Made by a program: the position numbers and the translations under genes
Source of the DNA: Salvia splendens
Lineage: Eukaryota; Streptophyta; Magnoliopsida; Lamiales; Lamiaceae
Direction: 5' to 3'
Assembly: GCF_004379255.2 (NCBI RefSeq)
Contig: NC_056044.1
Location: 2,629,001-2,693,000, forward strand
DNA length: 64,000 bases
The notes under the pieces: generated by a model
The model's input: the letters and a program-made list of their open reading frames with translations, nothing else
Told to the model about the DNA's origin: nothing
Database searches by the model: none
Part shown: positions 1 through 11,870 of the stretch, piece after piece
How the letters are laid out: each line of letters opens with the position of its first letter
Position numbering within the stretch: position 1 is the stretch's first letter

Positions 1-339
1 ACGTCCACCGCGAGCGGCTTTGGTGGAGGCGGCGAAGCCCCGATCACTCAGAGGCGGCGGTGAAGAGGAGGGCTGAAGAAAAATTCTCTAAATGAGAGTG
101 ATTCATGTTTTAACCAGCTTTGTTTGTTAAATGATTATTTTACCCCCGCCTACTTATATTGTGAAGTAATTTTCTGGATCAGTTTTGAAATCCTAAGCTG
201 ATTTTTTAACCCTTGATTTCTTAAGGAGTACTTGCCTATATCACCACTATATATATATATATATATGGATGTATTCATTTCAAGGATCCATCTGATTGAA
301 GCTTGGACTGAAAAGCTACGAAAGACCTTAACACACCCC

Positions 340-371
<32 letters not shown>

Positions 372-935
372 GGGGAGCGTTATTCTCCTATTCATCCCTT
401 AGATCCTTTATTCTTCTTAATATTATCCGTTAGATCTCATTCATCAACGGTCCAGATGACCTGCATTATTACACTATAATGGTGCATTATTGGTCGGTGT
501 GCATTATTCAACTGAAAATCTGCATTATTACACTATAATGGTGCATTATTAGTCGGTGTGCATTATTCAACAGAAAATCTGCATTATTAAATGACACGTG
601 GCACCAATCTAACCGTCAGATGACAAAATCGTGGGGCTGAGATCAAGAAGGAAAAAGGAGAAAATATGCAAAAAGAAAATGAATACATCCATACATATAT
701 ATATATATATATATATATGATATAGGTACATAATATTTTTAAATTTTAAAATTTAATTAAAAATTAATTTTATTATTTATTGTATAATATGCAGCAATAT
801 CATAAGTCCATACAATAGGACGGAAGTTTATAAATTTATAGTGTGAAATTACCCATTAATTAACTCCAACTAAAATCTAGAGGCGCTCGTTTATCTTCAA
901 AACGGTCGGAGAATCGTCACACGTGGCAAGTTTTG
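1..935. other. AT-rich intergenic stretch with microsatellites
   Basis: No gene is visible here. The stretch contains three (AT)n microsatellites at about 248-266, 340-365 and 695-718 and a 59-bp tandem repeat, listed separately. The segment between the second and third AT tracts starts near GGGGAGCGTTATTCTCCT and ends near AAGGAGAAAATATGC, so it may be one small transposon. I could not define its ends. Confidence 0.6.
461..589. repeat. 59-bp tandem repeat, about 2.2 copies
   Basis: Two near-identical 59-bp units lie at 461-519 and 520-578, followed by a partial third. Each starts CTGCATTATTACAC and contains the word GTGCATTATT twice. The units differ at only a few bases. The function is unknown and it is probably internal to a small transposon. 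Confidence 0.85.
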
Positions 936-938
936 TAA

Positions 939-1542
939 GAGCAACCACAATGGTTAGGCGTGGCTATAGCCGCGCCTCGGGGCTAGCTCGGGGCGGTCCA
1001 TAGTGGCGGAGGTGTCCGCCCACGGGGCGGACGCCGAATTTGGGGCGGTGGGCGGCGGACGACGGATAGGCGACGGGGGCGAGGACGCGGCTGCTCTCCT
1101 GTGCGACACGCCTATAGCCACGCCTCCCATAGCGACAGGCGATCGCCGCGGCTACTGACATTTTCTCGAAATTTATTTATTTATTTTTTTTTAATTACCT
1201 CTTTAAATACCACTCACCACCCCTTATTTTTTCACAATTTCACACAATCCTTCCATTCACTATCCGTTTTTAGTTCTATTTTATTTTAATTATTCATTGT
1301 ATAATTTTACCCGTTTGCAATACAACGAATATTCGGCTCCAATTATCTCGTTTTCTAATTATTTACATTGTGATGATTTTAATTATACCTGATTAAAACT
1401 AAAAACATTATAAAATGAAAATTGATTATAAAATTTGGGGGCTATTGGAGGTGTCCACCATAGTGGGCGGAAACAAAATTTTGGGGCTATGGACAAAAAC
1501 TGGGGCGGGGCTATTGGGGTGTCCGCCTTATTGTGGACACCC
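939..1542. mobile_element. PIF/Harbinger-like MITE, 604 bp, TSD TAA
   Basis: The left end GAGCAACCACAATGG pairs imperfectly with the right end ATTGTGGACACCC. The element is flanked by TAA at 936-938 and 1543-1545, the 3-bp TWA duplication expected for PIF/Harbinger. The right subterminal sequence (GGGGCTATTGG-GTGTCCGCC) is shared with the MITE at 1979-2547. No transposase is present, so it must be mobilised in trans. Confidence 0.75.
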
Positions 1543-1545
1543 TAA

Positions 1546-1978
1546 GAAAACCGAAAAGCAGGGACAAATTCTTCTCAACCTAAGTCCTGCTCGTATTCTT
1601 CTCATCCGAGGCAGCGCTGCTGTCACTTCACGACGGAGTCAGATACACATTCATTCGTCTGGGCAGCTGCCAGTGAGGGTATATCCGTCATTTTGGATAA
1701 ACGTGCATGTAGTGTATATCGTATAGCAGCATAGACGATTGGTCGATGATATTTCACTGCATGAAAAAGGCGATTCCACCGCTAATCGGCCCCACTCTCC
1801 GGCTCGATATTATATGAGGGGGTCAAATCTTGGTACGCGGTAGCCCGTGAAGGAAGACATTGGTCGATGATATTTCACTGTTGTATGTATAGGCGTCTCT
1901 CCCAATGCCAGCTGAAACAAATGCGAAGCCGGCTAATTTAATCTCTCATTCTCTCTCACACACACGTATTAGTTATTA
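1546..1978. other. Spacer between two MITEs
   Basis: No gene was recognised. A short direct repeat, TTGGTCGATGATATTTCACTG, occurs near 1740 and again near 1860. Nothing else could be assigned. Confidence 0.4.
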
Positions 1979-2547
1979 GAGCATCCACTATAGCCCCGGA
2001 GGGGGCGACGCCGGGGCGCCCTATAGTGAGCGGGACGTCCGCCCCGAGGCGGACGAAAAATAGGGGGCTGACGAGGCTTCGGCGTTTACGGGGCAAGGAC
2101 GCGGCGGTGGGGATAGGCGCGCCGGCCTATAGTGCAGCGGCAATCGGAGCGCCGGCCGCCCCCTTCCAAATTTTTTTTTCGACGTTTTTAGCAAGAGAGG
2201 GGGAGATTGGAGAAGAAAGGAGTGCACGTTTCTGGAGAGAGAAAGAGGGATAGTACAAGTTTGTACCTATTTTTTATACATCTTTTTTATTCGGTTCCAA
2301 TTGTTTACGAATATTCGGTCCTAATTACCTCGTTTTCTAATTATTTACATTCCGATAATTGTAATTATAATTGATTTAAAATAAACGAAAAAATTAAAAT
2401 GAAAATTGTTTATAAAATTTCGGGGCTATTGGAAGTGTCCGCCTATAGTGGCGGAAACTTTTTTTTTGGGCGCGGACAAAAAAATTGAGGCTATAGACAA
2501 AAAAGGGGGCGGGGCTATTGGGGACGTCCGCCTTATAGTGGATGCTC
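1979..2547. mobile_element. PIF/Harbinger-like MITE, 569 bp
   Basis: The terminal inverted repeats GAGCATCCACTATAG and CTATAGTGGATGCTC are essentially perfect. Flanking triplets are TTA and TAA, so the target duplication is compatible with TWA but not identical. The GC-rich interior is related to the neighbouring MITE at 939-1542, and no transposase is encoded. The right TIR sits at the left boundary of repeated unit A. Confidence 0.75.
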
Positions 2548-2591
2548 TAAGTCACATTTTCATTGATAAAGTAAGAAAATACTCCGATATA

Positions 2592-2843
2592 CTCCCTCCG
2601 TCCCCCATTAAGAGTCCCTCTTTTCTATTTTGGTCTGTCCCCCATTAAGAGTCACCTTTCATTTTTACCTTAAATGGTAAGTAGGTCCCACATTCTACTA
2701 ACTCACTTCACTCACATTTTATTATAAAACCAATATAAAAAAGTGGGTCCCACATTCCACTAACTTTTTCAACCAACTTTTCTTTATATTTCTTAAAATA
2801 CGTGTCCGGTCAAAGAGTGACTCTTAATTGGGGACGGATGGAG
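2592..2843. mobile_element. Stowaway-like MITE, 252 bp, TSD TA
   Basis: The ends are CTCCCTCCGTCCCCCATTAAGAG and its near inverse, with TA at 2590-2591 and 2844-2845. Unit C has the uninterrupted site at about 47267 (GATATAAATTGC), so the element inserted into unit A after the duplication, or was lost cleanly from C. There is no coding capacity. Confidence 0.9.
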
Positions 2844-3810
2844 TAAATTGCAACAAAAGAACCCATAATTAATACCAAAACTAGTATATTGTACATATGA
2901 TTCCACAGCACATGTAATCATTTCAAACTCTTGATCTAAAATGGAGTGTATAAATTCATGAATTCATTTTTTATTCCCATTTATGTCAGACACGATGATT
3001 GATGATTGTAGAATTTATAATAGTAGTAATATTTACTTGGATGAATTGCATTTTAACAAAAAAATAATGTTATATACTCAGTGTAATGGATGTTAATCAA
3101 AATTCACCTCCATACTCCTAGAATCTAGATCTACCTACTTATAAAATTAAACTTCCTGCGTACGATTAATTTCATTTCTTTTTCTTTTCTTTCTCACATC
3201 TTACATCATATTTTTTATACTTTGTTAGCTAATGCTAGTAACTAAAAATAAATTCTCCCCTATGGTAAAATTAGACGTGTACTCACGACAAAGTTCATCC
3301 ATGACTTAAAAGTTAGATATTCATATATTTGAATTATCGATACAAGAGGGTTGTATCAGAGGATGATGATGTGGATGATGCCGTTGACGTTGTTAGTAAG
3401 AAACTTAGACGTTATTAATATGTTATTGAATTCTATATCAACATTAGACATGTAAATAGAGATTATTGGACAATTCTTGGCCAAGCACGATATATAGTAA
3501 TCGTCAGGTATCGAATACCCTTAAAAATTGGGTATTTGTCGCGTGATAAGTATCACGAAACATTGGGTATGAGATATACCAATTTGATTTAGGTATATTT
3601 AGTGATTTACTTTTCATTCATCCAGTCCAAAATTCAAAATTCATCTGTGGTGATGGCTTCTGATTTCTGGCAGCGATCTGGAATTCTGGACTATTCATTT
3701 ACTCTGCTTATGCAAAATTGAATTGAGTTAATTAGGTTTCTTGTTTTACTACCGATTTTGGAGAAATGGCTAGCTGTTGTGCAAATTAAATGTGCAAAAT
3801 TGAATTGAGT

Positions 3811-4412
3811 TAATTTATTGATTTAACTACATAGACATCGTGTGAAAATTTCCTTTTATCGTTACCCAATTTGATAGGTCTAATGTTGATCTACAATTTT
3901 GTGACTAAACCAACTAATAATAGGGGGGTGATCCACACGTAGAATGTACTACATCAGTCTAGTGGCGGATCCAGAACTTTTGATTTGGGGTGCGATAAAT
4001 TTTTACATGAAATAATACAGTTACTCAGAAATCATCTTTTATATTATTTTGGGAAAGTATTATTGAAAATATTTTCAATGGTTACAGTTCTAGACACCAA
4101 TTTGTTTTAACAAAATAAGAAAATTAAATTGGTGTCCAAATAGAATCGAACACATGATCTAAGCAATGAGAAAGATGAATTATAAAAGAGTTGTCACTTC
4201 ATCTGGCTTGTCACTTTTTTTCTCTTTTTATTAAATTCCAATATATTTGTGATATATATATAAAATCTAATTTATTGATTTAACTACATAGACATTGTGT
4301 GAAAATTTCCTTTATCGTTACCCAATTTGATAGGTCTAATGTTGATCTATAATTTTGTGACTAAACCAACAAATAATAGGGGGTGATCCACACGTAGAAT
4401 GTACTACATCAG
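3811..4412. repeat. 147-bp direct repeats flanking a 310-bp insert
   Basis: Segment 3811-3957 recurs at 4268-4412 in the same orientation with few differences; both end GTAGAATGTACTACATCAG. The insert begins AGTGGCGGATCCAGAAC, a sequence whose inverse also ends a region near 35152-35175. The arrangement suggests a duplication around a transposon fragment. Unit C lacks the whole block because its matching sequence jumps from the equivalent of about 3740 to about 4640. Confidence 0.7.
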
Positions 4413-4537
4413 CCGATTCAAACAAGGGACTCAATTACGATGAGTTGTGAATGAGATAAATTAAGAATGTGCAAACAAAATTGCACGCCGGTTCATTCCA
4501 TTTAGTTCTTGACCGTTACGGTAATTTTTGAATGACC

Positions 4538-4583
4538 GAATTAGAATTAGAATTAGAATTAGAATTAGAATTAGAATTAGAAT
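4538..4583. repeat. (TTAGAA)n microsatellite
   Basis: About seven uninterrupted copies of the hexamer TTAGAA. There is no evidence of function. Confidence 0.9.
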
Positions 4584-4635
4584 ATCCAACTTCATAATAT
4601 TTAGCAAAACGTACAAAGTAAAATCCTATATAATT

Positions 4636-4885
4636 CTCCCTTCGTCCACAGGTAAGAGTCTCATTACTTTCTAACACGGGTTTTAATAAATTTTAAGAAA
4701 AAATAGGTGGAAGAAAGTTAACAGAACATGGTCCACTTGTGTGCATTAGTTTAAATAATATGAGAGTAAAATTAGTTGGTTGAACGTGAGACATTTATAC
4801 CGTTTATGATAATTATGAACCGGGACTTATATTGATGGACGGACCAAAATGGATAAACAGGAGTCCTATTCACGGACGGAGGGAG
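4636..4885. mobile_element. Stowaway-like MITE shared by units A and C
   Basis: The left end CTCCCTTCGTCCAC and right end GTGAACGGACGGAGGGAG-type sequence are inverted repeats, with TA after the right end. The same element lies at about 49970-50214 in unit C, where the left terminus is truncated (AATTCGTCC). Because both copies carry it, this insertion predates the A/C duplication. Confidence 0.7.
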
Positions 4886-5209
4886 TATGCCTGATGAATG
4901 AATGTTTCAGTTACCTCTCATTGTATATTTGTATTACAGAATATACGCATGTTCATGACATTCAATGCATAAGTGGTGGACTAACATCCCTCAACTTATA
5001 TTCTTGGAGTATCATTCAAATACTAACAAATACTCCTATATCAAGTTCAATAGTAAGTTCCAGCTCCAATGCTGTATATATGGAGTTTGGAATTCTGATT
5101 TATGGACAAGTTTTATCAATAAAATTATGTGCAGCGATTCTCACGTTAGTAAAGAAACAATAACAACATTATATGTAAATTGTAATATTTCAAAGAAACG
5201 GGAGAGTGT

Positions 5210-5775
5210 CAGCTACAAGAAGATGAAAACGCACTGCAGCCTTAGGAGTTAGAAGAACTTACCTGTTACCCTAGTATATGTAATACTTCTACAGGAACAC
5301 CAACTGCAGTTCCAGTGCAGAAAACTTCGGCTGCCTGAATAGAACGCTCCTCAACCTGTCCGAATTCAGATAGAATGTAGAGCTTTCACAAAAATTGAAC
5401 CAAAGGATGTCGATGCATCAGGAAGAGATAACATTGTCCGGAGTCCTGCAAACAGAAATACCATCTGTGAGTAACCAAAAGTAAAAAATACCATCAGTTA
5501 CAAACGATGCAGCACATATTAATCGACTGCCATTTGACATATTAATATTTTACCAGAATGCAAGAACTCAACATACTACCAAAACAAATACATACAAAAT
5601 ATATTACTACTTGTGTAGTGTTGTATAGACGAGTTAAATGCATGGTATACCGATTACCGACACATCTGATGAACATTCCACATGAGAGAATTAATTAGGT
5701 GATAAATACCTTCTGCAGGAAAACATTAGAAGCTGAGACCTCCTCAATGTCTCTATTATTGTTCGCGACCAGGTA
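5210..5775 (-). pseudogene. BCAT-like: Branched-chain aminotransferase fragment, unit A
   Basis: Minus-strand reading gives pieces typical of plant branched-chain amino acid aminotransferase, the PLP enzyme that interconverts branched-chain amino acids and their 2-oxo acids. About 5775-5710 reads NNNRDIEEVSASNVFLQK and is followed by a GT donor. About 5455-5430 contains DNVIS after a TTTGCAG acceptor. About 5370-5290 contains EFGQVEERSIQ and AEVFCTGTAVGVP. The order matches the family, where the EVSS-N-F and NVISTP segments precede the ADEVFCTGTA signature. The PLP-lysine region and the N-terminus are absent. Compared with unit C, 18 nt are missing inside the last exon (PIEELLQAD shortened) and about 1.08 kb is missing upstream of it. 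It is clearly a non-functional fragment; the gene copy number cannot be judged. Confidence 0.7.
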
Positions 5776-6540
5776 TAATCTCACCAAATGCATATGCAGA
5801 ATCACACAGTATAAGGGTGAAATTTAATGCAAAAAAAATTAAAAACATAATCATCTAATCACAAAATCTCGCCAACTGCATGTGCTCTACATCCAACCAA
5901 ATATTTTCAATAGTTAATGTTCCTGAACACATAAGGGCCACTGATATCTATCATTTCTCTTTTGGTCATGTTATGAGTTCAATATCAAAATTTCAAGTAG
6001 TTTGAGATTAAGGCAGTAGTGTATTACCCATATTAGCTTTACAGTGTTCAAAGTTCAAACTGACTAGGATCTAATATTTTTTAGGGTGATAAGAAATCCA
6101 CTGTAAACCACCATGCATACTTTTGACACAATACAACCACTCTATATGTTAAAGACTCAGTGCAGGACTCGATAGATCATAAGGCAATGCTCCAATTCTA
6201 TAAATGCCATATCAAAGCGCTCGGGGATGCCAAGCAATAATACATACATCTGTACAATGAAAATGCATCTTCCTAGGAATCTAAAGAATATAAAAACAAG
6301 TAATAAAAATGATACCCATGAAATAACATAGATTAGGAGTTTCCAGTTTTATCAGTTCGGAAACTTCAACAAACTGGAAAAAGGTCACGCCAAGAAAGAT
6401 TCAGAAGAGTGAGGCCTGGCGAGGAGTCAAGAACACGCAAAAAGACCTCCAGAAATATTTTACAGTAAGCAGTCATCTAAATCTTTCCCTAGCCTAAAGT
6501 CAAACCAGAAGAGTTTCGACACAAAATTTGATTAATTTCC

Positions 6541-8840
6541 TTTTCTTGCCAGCTGCTGATCCATCTGCCACCTCTCAACAAATTATATAGTCAAGATGTG
6601 TCAGGAAGTATGAAATGTAGTTACAACAATGAGCCTGATGGTTGTAGGTGTCTGATGGAGTATTTATTATTCAACCTCGCTTCAAAATTTCAATGAGAAA
6701 TCTATCGTTTAGTTCAACCAACTTAATAATCAATAAAACAAGGGTAGTGGACCAGGTTGATAATAACATAATGAAACAAGAAGCCTCCTGACTGGGGGCA
6801 CATAAAAACCTGTGGAAATCTTTAATAGTGGTCATTGATTTGTCCTGCTAGTGCTCTTCAGGCCACATATTTTCTGTGCTAGTTGGAGGGGCGGAACCAC
6901 GAGCAGGTGGAGAAGCAGGCAGAGATTCATCAATGCGGTCTGTGTTTCTATTCCCATGTGTAACATTCCTTTCACCAATTGATCATAGCTGGATGGAGCA
7001 CCAAAACTTTCTGACACATATCTTGACATGGGATCCTCTCTTTGGCCATAAGCTGCCCGTTCTGGAATAGAACTGAATCCATTTAGACCAGGGCCGCTGT
7101 GTTCATCTCCAGGACTTGATATCTCAGCCATACGAGAGGCATATGCAGATGGCTGACTACCGAATGCCATTCCTCGGACAAGACCACCTTGTGGCCCAAG
7201 GGTTATGGAATCATGACCAAGGGGTCTTTGAGGCAGAGGAATGTACATCATCATGTTCTCACAGGAATGTCTCTCAACCATCTGAGCATCCTGGGAGCCA
7301 TGCCATGCAGCGGTGCCCACCAGGACAAAATCTGCTGATCTGTGACCTGGAGGGGACAACATACTAGGAGTTCTAGGAGCAAAATACATAGGCGGACCCT
7401 TTCTGATTGAAACGACCAAGTCTGCTAGTTTGAGCTAGCCGTTCTTGCGCAGCTTCTCTGTGTACCTCCTCTATCTTTTCCAGACCTTCAACTTTCCTCC
7501 GCTGCTACCACTTATCCTTTCTCAGATCAATAGAATCTGTCAGCATGAATCTTACAGCTTCATGTTATTGGATAGTTGTGTAATGATGTCAAATAAGCAT
7601 CGATGCAGTCCTTCGCTTTGGGATGATCTATCATTACATCATTGTGCTCATTAATTTTAACAGAGCTTCTATGTTTTCTTCACCAGTATTCTGATACTGA
7701 CCCAGCAATTTACCAATGCACTCGAGCATTATTCTTTCAGTCAACATCTTCTTGTATAATTCTCCAATTAGTCTAATATTACCCAACACGCAGTCTCTTC
7801 TTCTGTCTGTTTACTATCACCTTCATCAGCTTCATTTGCCTCTTGTTCTTCTCCTTCTCCTCTCTAAAGTTCTTCCTGCCATTTGTTCATGAGTAATCTC
7901 TCGAAAGTGTCAATTCTGGCAAGACCGCAGCAAGGTGAAACAAGAAGTCAGCATACATCTCACAGAAGGTATGCTCCATCAGAGCTTTATCCAAAATCTG
8001 CAAGATGACCCCAGACAGTGTAACAACATTATCGACATTGACTTGCTGAACTTGCAGGAACAGTTTCTCAAATTTTTGAGATGTGAGTTTGTTCAATATG
8101 CCCTTCAACTGCATCTGTTCCTCTTCTTCATCATCAGTAACCTTACCTACTTACTTCTTCTCAGCTACGCGCATAATTGGGGTTGGTGTCTGAGGACAAG
8201 GCATCAAACCTTTCTGGAAAGCAGTTCCCCGCTGCCATCAATCCAATTCAGAGTTATTTCTTTGCAATACTCCCTGAGGACCAAGGGACTGCATTGGCCC
8301 CGAGAGGATGCCCCCACCATGCATGGGTGTTTGAGGCCGTGGATTCCTTAGAACACCACAATTACCTACTTGACCAGGTCAAAAACCAACAACATTATTC
8401 GCATACCCAATATCTGCACCCATATCTCCTCGCCCTGACATAAGTGGGCCTGGAAATCAGTTCCGTTTATCCTCATCCTCCATAGCCACTTGCAAGGCTA
8501 TCTGGTCTTGAACCTCCAGAAGCCATGTCAATATTTCTTCCAGGACTACGTGACTCAAGCATATTGACACTGGAAACCATCAATACATCTGTTACGTCTG
8601 AATTAATTTCAAATCCTTCTTGAAGATCATGGCATTCCTCCATGAATTTAAGAAGGAAATCTCAGAATTCGAAGACTGACAGGAAAAAGACTTAGATTTA
8701 GTCAGAGGAGGTTTCTCCCTTGGCGGGTCATTCTCTCTAGAGATTTCAGAGGATGTCTACTTCATGTTAATGCTTGATGATTCTACAATGCTCTCTGCAT
8801 AGATCACAGCGTCTTTCTTGTCCACATGACCCTTGTACGC
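6541..8840 (-). pseudogene. eIF4G-like: eIF4G pseudogene, unit A
   Basis: The minus strand is colinear with plant translation initiation factor eIF4G, the scaffold that joins cap-binding eIF4E, eIF4A and eIF3. From 8837 down it reads an upstream segment (AESIVESSSINMKQTSSE, NDLPREKPPLTKS) and a linker (RNPRPQTPMHGGGILSGP). The start of the MIF4G domain follows (QLKGILNKLTSQKFEKLF, DNVVTLSGVILQI, EHTFCEMYADF), then the rest of MIF4G in shifted frames. The Ser/Pro/Gly-rich tail (RTPSMLSPPG, GPGLNGFSSIPE, AYGQREDPMSRY) ends the fragment. Frameshifts interrupt MIF4G, and a TAG at 6848-6850 falls just after the WPEEH motif. The same TAG is present in unit C, so the gene was already dead before this duplication. 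The MA3 domain that follows in the family is missing. Confidence 0.85.
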
Positions 8841-9948
8841 CATTTAAAGATAATGATTCCTTGGAAGTTTCGCATGCGAAATGAGTTCTAGGCAACATAG
8901 ATTTTGTGTTAACTGCTTCAGCTTCCAAGGATCGTGAAATCAAACTTGAGAGCGAGGGTGTTTACCTGCCGACCTGAAATAGTAGCATAATCCCGGCTCA
9001 TAAATCATGAAAACATTCACAACGTGGACTGTACTTATAACTGGATAAACAAACAGACATATCATACCTGATCCTGCTGGTCGGGATTGAGTAAGTACAT
9101 CTTTAAATGAACCAGGCACTGCTACTTCATTTCTTGCATACTAGCGGAGCTTTTTATTTTAATAATTATGCAGAATCATCCATAGGAACGAAAGCAGGAG
9201 CCTTCCAAATATTTTCAATATGTAACAATTGAATATTTCCATAGACTTCACCAAAACTCGATGATGATAAAGATTTTAGAGCAAAAAAAAAAACAGATAT
9301 TTTCGACTAACTACAATATTCAGTGTTGACCAAATTACGACACCATGTAGAGGTCCAAGCTCAGCAAAGCTTGCCTCAAAGATCAACATGCATTACATCC
9401 TAAAACAACACCAAGATTTTAAAGTTAGCATGGTGATGACAGAATAAAGTTGAGAATCTTGAACGAGTAGGAATAATGTTTATCTAGAAGACTCGTTTGC
9501 TTCATTTGTTTGCTCCAAGAAGCAATGTCTGCTTCTATGTTGTAGATTATTCTCTTTACAACAGGCAAACTAGAATTTATTTAAGTTAAATCTACTAAGT
9601 ATGTCCTAGTAGATTTATTGAATAGCCATTGTGTAGTTTCCTCCATTTCTGCGGTGCCAACACCATGGCAATGAAGGCAGCAAACAGATGGAGAGACATA
9701 CAGAGCAATTAAAGAAATCAACTTTCTCTCTTTATAAATCAGATACAGTACAGAGCAACTAAAAAGGTAAATTCCTAAAACTAGAGTTGCTCTTCAAGAA
9801 TTAAAGGACGATCATATATAGATAGAAAATGCACCCACCATACAAAGTAATAGAGAATCAAAATACAGAAGATGAGTAGGAACCTAATAGAAGATAACAA
9901 TGTCAAGATAGATAGCCACAAGAAAATTACTACATATTTGATCAAAAT

Positions 9949-10812
9949 CTATGATCCCTTGAGTTTCTTTGAGGGGTTAGCATCGTCAGCATCAGCGTCA
10001 GGTTGCTTGGTGGATGACTGAAGCTTCATTCCAATATATTGAATGAGATGCTGAGTCAAACGATCAGCCCACAAATTTCCGTCGACCTTGCAGAGAGAAA
10101 GGAGCGTTAGTGCGAAGTCCCGGAAGACGGGAAACCATATACGTAAAGGACCATCCTTTAGGAGGGATAAGGCAGCCTGATCATGATGATCATGCTCAAT
10201 AGATTGAACCTTGGTTATCAAGTATAGAGCTAAATCAACATTAAAATCATCGGGCCAGTCTGCTCGCACATTGTACATATCCCTCACCATTGATACACAT
10301 ATCTTAGATGTGGCTTTGACATAGTTATCCCTAGGGCGCAGGTGATCGACAACCCAAGAACGATTTGGTGTTTCACCAGATTTTCTGCCCAAAAAAAAAA
10401 AGAGATAATGAGAGAGATGGCCAATTATGTGAGGCCGATTTGAGCTTTGACGGGGAGGAAGCAAGAGATAATGAGAGAGGTGTGTAAATTAGTTATAATT
10501 GGATTAAACCTTTTACGAGGGAGAGGGAGGGGCGGGTTTCTGGCGGCGGCGGAACCCTTCGCATCCACTCTGCAGGGGAAAGTAAGAGATGAGAGAGATG
10601 GGTATGTAAACGTTAAAGGAAAGGCATCGCCGATTTGACCTTTGACGATGGGGAGGGAGGGGCGGTTTTCTGGCGGCGGCGGAGGCCTTCTCATCCATTC
10701 TGCACAAAAAAAAAAGAGGGTGAGAGGGAGATAGGTATGTGGTAGAAGACCAATTTGACCTTTGACGACGACGGGGAGGAAGGGGCGGTTTTCTGGCGGA
10801 GCCCTTTTCCAT
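9949..10812 (-). pseudogene. Unrecognised multi-exon gene copy, unit A
   Basis: I do not recognise the family. The minus strand shows an ATG at 10812, then three short similar exons each encoding a basic Pro/Arg module (RKPPLP with RQR or RKR) and separated by GT-AG introns. The terminal exon, about 10384-9949, is preceded by a poly-pyrimidine tract and GGGCAG. It begins KSGETPNRSWV, contains VRDMYNVRADWPDDFNVD and VDGNLWADRL, and ends SPSKK/NPSKKLKGS, a lysine-rich nuclear-signal-like tail. The acidic repeat before the tail is short here (PDADADDANPS). Downstream 9421-9948 is conserved in all copies and may be 3' UTR or flank. It could be a live paralog or a pseudogene; the frame of the terminal exon is open, but the exon phases were not fully verified in this copy. 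Confidence 0.5.
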
Positions 10813-10929
10813 TAGCGTCAGATATTTGGGGAACGGAGACGCAGCTGCTATTGGGTTTGTGATTATCAAATACTACTCCCTCTTCAGAGTGTCCACAGGC
10901 CGAATGGCCATGCCACGATAAAAAAAAAA

Positions 10930-11027
10930 CTTGTTAGCCGAGTCATGGCAAAATAAATTAAGAAGAAAAAAAAAACACGACTTGTTAGCCGAGTCACCGC
11001 AAAATAAATTAAGAAGGAAAAAAAACA
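10930..11027. repeat. 51-bp tandem repeat, two copies
   Basis: CTTGTTAGCCGAGTCA followed by GCAAAATAAATTAAGAAG and an A-run occurs at 10930 and again at 10981. It lies in a segment (10875-11149) present in unit A but absent from unit C, so it is part of an A-specific insertion of unknown type. Confidence 0.75.
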
Positions 11028-11611
11028 TTTCTCCTCAGCTGCGGTCCCATCGTGGATTCTCTTATACCATTTATAATTTTGTTTTAACTATTGGCATGAA
11101 TTTTAAAAAATGATTTGATTTTATAACAAATATAGAAAAAATTAGTAAATAAAATGCAGATCTCACTTTTATATGAATTATTTCCTCCGTCCATAATAGG
11201 GGTTTCATTTCTTTCTGACACGAGTATTAAGAAATGTTAAGAAAAGTGGATGGAATAAAATTTGTGTAGTATGGATATCACTTGTATATATTACTACAAG
11301 TTTTAAATTATATGAGAAGTGGATTGTGTTAGTTTAATGTTTAACCTCTTTGCCATATATAGGGTAATTATGAGCCATGACTTATATTAGTAGATATACA
11401 AAAATGAAAAAAATAGACTTCTATTCATGGACAATGATAATATTAGTTTATAAATAAGACTAAATCACACACATCCGAAATCGTAAAATGAGATATATAT
11501 AATTTTTTTACAGATAGGAGTATATTATTCATGGAAAATGTGTAATCTTCTAAACCTAAGTGTCATTTTGTATATTGTCAATAAAAGAGTAATTATCATT
11601 AGAAAAATATA

Positions 11612-11868
11612 CTCCCTCCGTATGTTATTATTTATTCATTTTTGTCATTTTCGTTCGTTACCCAATAATAGTCTATTTTGATTTTTTTTACCATAAATAA
11701 TAAGTAGATCATGCATTCCACTAATTCATTTTACTCACATTTTTATTATATAAAACTAATATTCAAAAAGTGTATCTCATATTTCATTAACTTTTTCCAT
11801 CCACTTTCCTTTACATTTCTTAAATCCGTGCCGAAATAAAATGGATATTTAATGGAGGACGGAGGAAG
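11612..11868. mobile_element. Stowaway-like MITE, 257 bp, TSD TA
   Basis: The left end CTCCCTCCGTATGTTATTATTTATTC and the right end AATGGAGGACGGAGGAAG form diverged inverted repeats, flanked by TA at 11610-11611 and 11869-11870. It has no coding capacity. Confidence 0.8.
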
Positions 11869-11870
11869 TA

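Larger units (their letters stand above)
2545..11487. repeat. Repeated unit A (segmental duplicate of units B, C, D, E)
   Basis: This 8.9-kb block is colinear with 47221-60062 (unit C) apart from insertions and deletions. Its part 8447-10860 also matches 25316-27783 (unit B). Part 2897-3345 matches 43932-44330 (D), and part 9421-10812 matches the inverted 62518-64000 (E). On the minus strand it contains, in reading order, an unrecognised gene, an eIF4G pseudogene and a BCAT pseudogene. The first common bases, CTCTAAGTCACATTTTCATTG, are at 2545 and 47221. The last common bases, near ACATCCGAAATCGT, are at about 11470 and 60045. By eye A and C are well above 90% identical over alignable stretches. 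Parts without their own entry (2880-3800, 5800-6530, 8850-9940) show no coding sequence I recognise. Confidence 0.9.

Noticed and set aside
4849..5252. Plus-strand ORFs at 4849-5252 and 50151-50402
   Set aside because: They begin inside a Stowaway MITE and have no homology that I recognise; the conservation between A and C reflects duplication, not coding.
6876..8443. Plus-strand ORFs across 6.9-8.4 kb (and 55.6-57.2 kb)
   Set aside because: They are opposite-strand shadows of the eIF4G pseudogene.
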